Assembly: GCA_030248295.1 (NCBI GenBank)
Contig: JASANH010000737.1
Coordinates: 23,927-87,926 of the forward strand
Origin: Mesodorylaimus sp. YZB2_4
Taxonomy: Eukaryota; Nematoda; Enoplea; Dorylaimida; Dorylaimidae
Reading direction: 5' to 3'
DNA: 64,000 bases
The position numbers and the translations under genes were made by a program. Below are positions 59,617 to 64,000 of this stretch, one piece after another (within the stretch, counting starts at the first letter, position 1; the number at the start of each line of letters is the position of its first letter). A model generated the notes under the pieces. That model saw only the letters and a program-made list of their open reading frames with translations. It did not search any database and was not told where the DNA came from.

Positions 59617-60325
59617 AAAATGATTCACCGCAGTTAGTTCAAGCAAACAAATGATGATCAAACAACTTTTCTCGTCGGTTCTTGCATCACCCACTTCGTG
59701 AAGCTGGGTATCTAGTTCGGTTGCCCTAAGAGGCCGCCTTATACACGGAGCGGTGTATCGTCTCGCCTTCATGGGCCGGTCGATGCGGGATGATCCAGGC
59801 GGGATGATCTCTGGTTCCTACGACTTGGGGACCTGCTTGGAGTGCTTTTGAGACCATTTCCTCATCGCGGTATCTGCTCCGATGCTCGGTCATTCAGACT
59901 ATTGCGGTACCTACAACCTCGCAGTTAGTTTAAGCAAACAAGCTCTAGCTAGCTTTTACTGTCAGCGACTCGGCTACAGTGCAGTACATCATTGTGGGGC
60001 GGCCGAGCCATATATCATTGCCCATCTGCCTGCCTGCGCACTCAGCGCGTTTCATCCAACTGATGCTCGTTGCATTAAAAAAGCCTTGTACCATGGGCTA
60101 AAAAAGAAGAGATGTTGTTAGCTTTCAATGTTTCCGCAACTTGTTTTTTTATGCAGCTCAACAGAACAGTTTTTGACATGACAGACCACTCCTCGAAACT
60201 GGGAAGCTTTATCCATTGATTTTATTGCAGTCGGAGATTATGACCTTAGACAAGATCATCCAGTAAGTCTACAGCTCACTTACTGTAGGCCCTGTTATGC
60301 CAGCCCTTTACCCCCTGTTTCGATC

Positions 60326-60616
60326 CTAAGCATGCCATAATTCTTTGACGGATAAGAATGATTCAAGCAGCCTCTCCCAGATGTGCCGCCCACATATCAC
60401 TGTCACAACGACTCCAAAGAACACTCCTCACTTGTTTCCTTGATTTTGGTTGTTTCCATTGCGAGACAACTGAATAACTCGACATTTTGTTGAACGCCAC
60501 GGCGAAGGGCACACACTCACTGTTTTCACATCACCTCCATTACCCGACATAGCGTGACCAATGAGGAATGGACAAAGTAGGGTCAGCAGAACAAGCTTGA
60601 AAAAAAGTTTAGCCAT
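60326..60616 (-). CDS. Small secreted peptide precursor, family member 3 (diverged)
   Basis: Exon one, 60432-60616 (185 nt), encodes a signal peptide (FFKLVLLTLLCPFLIGHAM), then VCPSPWRSTKCRV with the same C-x8-C spacing as member 1, and ends in phase 2 at GTGAGG. The best exon two is 60326-60371: 46 nt, exactly as in the other two, reading LLESFLSVKELWHA and stop after the split Lys codon. It keeps only SFL of the shared tail and has no terminal Gly. The intron would be 60 bases with a weak pyrimidine tract, so exon two is less certain than exon one. A TATTTAAG box lies 48-55 bases upstream of the ATG. Same family by signal, CPSPW block and exon structure. Confidence 0.6.
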
Positions 60617-60663
60617 GGCGACTAACGATTCTTAGACACTGAGCAGTACATCGAATCCTATGA

Positions 60664-60671
60664 CTTAAATA
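60664..60671 (-). promoter_or_regulatory. TATA-like box of peptide gene 3
   Basis: TATTTAAG on minus lies about 50 bases before the ATG at 60616, in line with the TATA boxes of members 1 and 2. Confidence 0.45.
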
Positions 60672-60814
60672 CTCATGTGAAGTCGATAAAAATTTGATAA
60701 AAGGATGATATTGACCTTTCTGTTCTCTAATCTCATTCTACCTGGCTCGTATGTGACGAAAAAAGGTAGTCGACGGAGAAAGCAATGACAAGATAGCACC
60801 ACCTCCGCCTGTTC

Positions 60815-61084
60815 CTGCTTTACCACATCATCAATCGCGTAAAGGCGAATTTATAGTCGACAAAATTTCTATTCCTACCCTTAGGGTCGGTGTAATGGCC
60901 ATATACTTAAGCGTATGCTATTACTACTACCCCAGGGGTAGGTGTAGAAATTTTGTTGACTATAAATGCGCACTCGAATGTGGAGGGGCGCATTATGCAA
61001 GAATTTATCAGGCCGCGAGTCGAACACTGGCCCGTAACTGCGCACCTGGCGTGAGTGGCAGACGCCTAGCCCACCTGGCCACGT
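60815..61084 (-). repeat. tRNA-derived SINE split by a MITE
   Basis: On minus, GTGGCCAGGTGGGCTAGGCG (A box), AGTGTTCGACTCGCGGCC (B box) and CACATTCGAGTGCGC are followed by the inserted element at 60845-60971, after which the SINE resumes with CGCGATTGATGATGTGGTAA. Confidence 0.75.
60845..60971. mobile_element. Small MITE inserted in a SINE
   Basis: GCGAATTTATAGTCGACAAA at the left and its inverse TTTGTTGACTATAAATGCGC at the right form terminal inverted repeats of about 40 bases, with CCTACCC-TTAGGG facing CCCCAGGGGTAGG inside. The host SINE continues on both sides. Confidence 0.75.
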
Positions 61085-61889
61085 CTAATGTTTGTACGAT
61101 GCGCCATGAGAATGCTGAACCCAGAGGTGGCAATGTCGAGTGAGCAAGCGAGTATCTCTCACAGAATATCTTTTTTGATGCACTATGATGGTTTAATGTA
61201 CCAAGAAAAAATTCCTGACTTTTACTCTGTCGGCCATGCATAGCTCCCTATATTTCGTTTACTTCAGCAACCAAAAGAGCACTGCAGCGCCAATCTCACA
61301 TGCAAGTGCGTAAAAAGAACGATCACTTGTCGCAAAAGTGTTCGTAGAAAAATATTGACGCTATCCAGTTGGCCATTGTATGGTCTGTGTCAGAGCCGCC
61401 TAAGTTTTCAAGGCTATGAGAGGGCTGCTAAGTGGATTGCCAAGTATATCGCCATCCTTTATTGGATTTTAGGTTCCTGCGTGGGTGTGGGTCTGAAAAT
61501 GAACAAAATAGTCTAGCATTGACGCATTTGCTTGATTTTTGGATGATCTTCAATTCAAACAAGGATTACTGTCATTATAGAAACGAAGCTGAAAATGAAG
61601 TTTCAGCGCCAGGGTCAACAACTAGTTATGGACCTGAGCGAATATTAAATTATAAAATATATATTCCGTAGTTGTTCCACATCTTGAAAATACAAAGGAA
61701 ATTTTGTATATCGGATTTTTGCTGGCGTAAGGGAGTCGGAAATATTTTAAAATCTAGGGATAGAGAAATATTTATCAGAATTTTTAAGGTCCTCGAAGTC
61801 AAACTTATCAGTTTGACGAGATTTCTTTATCGTTAGAAACAGCATATGTTTTTTAAGACTATCATGACGACTGCCTGCAGATGCAGTAC

Positions 61890-61945
61890 AGTCATATCGT
61901 CATGTCATAGTTCATCCATAGCCATGTACCAAAAGGCGCACTCGA
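61890..61945 (-). repeat. SINE tail fragment
   Basis: ATCGTCATGTCATAGTTCAT, CCATAGCCATGTACC and AAAAGGCGCACTCGAG match the 3' half of the SINE on minus. Confidence 0.6.
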
Positions 61946-62599
61946 GTACTCAGGAAGATAAATGCGGCTGCTGCGCGCCTTTTGGAAGGAGGACTATGCA
62001 TGACAAGTTTCATTGCAGATTTCCTTCAAAAACCTTGCTCAGTTGAAAAGAGTAGGCGCTGTTACAACTTGAGCTGAAGTTACGAGCGATACAAGGTCTA
62101 CGCATAGATCGTTTTAAACCTGAACATCTGAAAACACTGTGTTTTTACACCATGCCGAGTATGACTTGTTGTTGTCCTTCAAAATGCTTGATCTGCAGAT
62201 TTGTGCCGCAAGCTTACGCAAAACAGCCGTGACCACATCGCTGTCGCAACTCCTGCCAGTATAAGGCAACTTCGCACTTCCCGCCACCCAAAGCGTAGTA
62301 GGTGACCGTGAACCATATTTGTAGTTTTGTAACAGCCGCCTTTGTTGTATAGGGTGGGAGGTCTGGGTTCAACTGGGGTCGCCTAAAGTTCTCTGTCCCG
62401 GATTGACTCTTGTCGATGGCAAGATAAGGTCAACTAACAAATCCTCCTGCTGACCGATTAGGATGGGTCAAAAGAAAAAGATGAAGCAGAGGGTCAACAG
62501 AATTTTTGTAGCGGCTTGCAATAGCTCTTTGCATTCCCATACAGAATTGCAAAACCAAGATTCCAGATTCCAGTTGCATGTGTTATAAATTTCAGAGTG

Positions 62600-62825
62600 C
62601 TTTCATGTGGACTGCAGGTTTCCATTAAGAATCGGGAAAAAATTTCCAGTCTGGTGGCCAATCTGGATGCAAGGCCAGTTCCATGTGGAACCTTGTAAAA
62701 TCCAGGGTGGCTCCATGTGGATTGCATGGTTCCAGGTGGAATCCGCGCGGACTATTGTGGGTCCACGTGCATAGCGTATAAATTTGAGTTCCACATGGTT
62801 TCATGGTGGCGTGGTCCACATTAGA
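62600..62825. repeat. Degenerate CCATGTGGA-type repeats
   Basis: About ten scattered CATGTGGA, CACGTG and CCACATGG units occur in both orientations with variable spacing. Frames across it are not genes. Confidence 0.5.
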
Positions 62826-64000
62826 AACGCGGGGTAGAGGAATCTGGGAATGGAGTTATGGCGAGTACTTGCTGGAGTTTGCAACTTGGCGTTACAAGAA
62901 TTCTTGAAAGGTCTCTGAAGCGGAGTAGCAAGGATTCGTCGTCAACTCTCGCATATATTCGATCGCCCTTGTCCCATCTCGCATGATCGTTTGCAAGCAT
63001 TTCTTGCAGCTAAACCTAACAGACTTGCAAAAAAATCATGCTAATCATGCCTCAACTTTTCGACGTGGGTGGGACGTATAGATCAAATAGCATGTTTGAC
63101 TGTTTGAAAATACTCATCGTCAGTTTTATAGTCTCTGTGTCGAATAGCACGAGACAGTTCGTTAGTATGCCAGTATTTCTGATCTTGCTTCGTTCAAGGA
63201 ATTTTTGTGTCTTGCAAAAATTGCTTGGGAGCCGAGTCGCCCCCAATCATGAAGAACCAGATTGGATTCGTGACAATTCGCCTACGACTACAATATTTAA
63301 AAAAGGGATAATGACTAATGGGAATTGATTTCCGTTTCCAACGTTTTAACGGGCTTTTCATTCTGTAACACTGTTTGCGCCAAACAGTCCTTATCAACGG
63401 CACTGTAGCTGTGAATAGCAGATTCACCCATTTAATTAACATTAAAACAACGAATCTCCTTATTTCGCGCAGTCCTTGAGATACATGCCGTAAGTCTCAG
63501 CTGTCGAACACAGTCAGGCTTCACGAACCTTGTTCTTGTTACCTCATCACCAAAAACGGGCTTGGGCGAAATCGACCTATGGCCTCCACGTGATTTCACG
63601 TGTAACCCGAAAATGACTGTTTCGGGTCCATATCGATCATATGTGGAGTGTTTTGTGGCGTGGAAGCTGTGGACCAGTGATCGGGGAAGCTGGTGTCTGG
63701 TCCGTCATGTTGGAAGTTTTCTGCTCCATGTAAACTTCTGTCTGACACTGAGTTTTTGTGTATATGGTGTCTTCTGATTGAACGCTAAACCATCTAGATT
63801 TCGGACACTCATACTTGCGGCTTCGATTTGGCATTAGATCACATTTTTGACCCCAAAATTGTAGCCTCAAGCCCTTGGTAGGAGCCCTCAGCCCTGTGAC
63901 CGTCACATCCGAGCTAGCAAAGGTTGCTTTCCCGACACAGGCTGACCAATGATGTCATCAGACTGACACCGTTTGAGCTGCTGAATTCTTCGTCATTTTT

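Larger units (their letters stand above)
61085..64000. other. Right-end stretch without a recognised gene
   Basis: Apart from the SINE tail (61890) and the CCATGTGGA block (62600) I see no domain-bearing or splice-supported frame. The longest is 96 residues (63038-63328) without recognisable motif. Confidence 0.4.

Overview
This is a window of a repeat-rich animal genome. It is eukaryotic because coding sequence is split by GT-AG introns, SINE, mariner and Penelope-type elements are present, and there is one clear animal-wide gene, a DENND5/Rab6IP1 orthologue. I infer a nematode, tentatively. The three related 7TM receptors around 36-48.5 kb look like nematode Srsx-type chemoreceptors, and small intron-split C-type-lectin/PAN secretory genes sit nearby. 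The sequence alone does not fix the species.

Layout. 0.3-6.5 kb, minus strand: eleven exons of a DENND5-type Rab regulator whose 3' half runs off the left edge. 9.0-10.2 kb, plus: an intronless rhodopsin-like 7TM receptor. 12.5-29.8 kb, minus: three copies of a secreted C-type lectin plus PAN/apple gene with identical exon lengths (224, 271 and 248 nt), one with a visible signal-peptide exon. 20-35 kb is mostly mobile-element debris: foldback and inverted-repeat elements, MITE-like elements and several copies of one dispersed repeat family. 36-48.6 kb, plus: three tandem Srsx-like receptors. The first is a multiply broken pseudogene, the second has a single one-base frameshift and the third is intact. 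A dead mariner transposase and a broken Penelope-like element lie between copies two and three. 51.6-60.7 kb: three small secreted-peptide genes that I do not recognise, two tandem on plus and one on minus, each with a phase-2 intron and a 46-nt last exon. The remaining 55-64 kb holds inverted repeats, SINEs and one unassigned exon.

The most interesting feature is the small secreted-peptide family. Two members end in the same 11-residue tail, KSFLIRRPLVG, suggesting a C-terminally amidated peptide. Two of three have a C-x8-C loop. The plus-strand pair share an upstream GTCTAGAC palindrome. I know of no family with this structure. The other recurrent theme is the abundance of long inverted-repeat elements and a tRNA-derived SINE family, with nested insertions that give relative ages.

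I used no similarity searches. Exon boundaries come from reading frames, splice consensus and comparison between copies.
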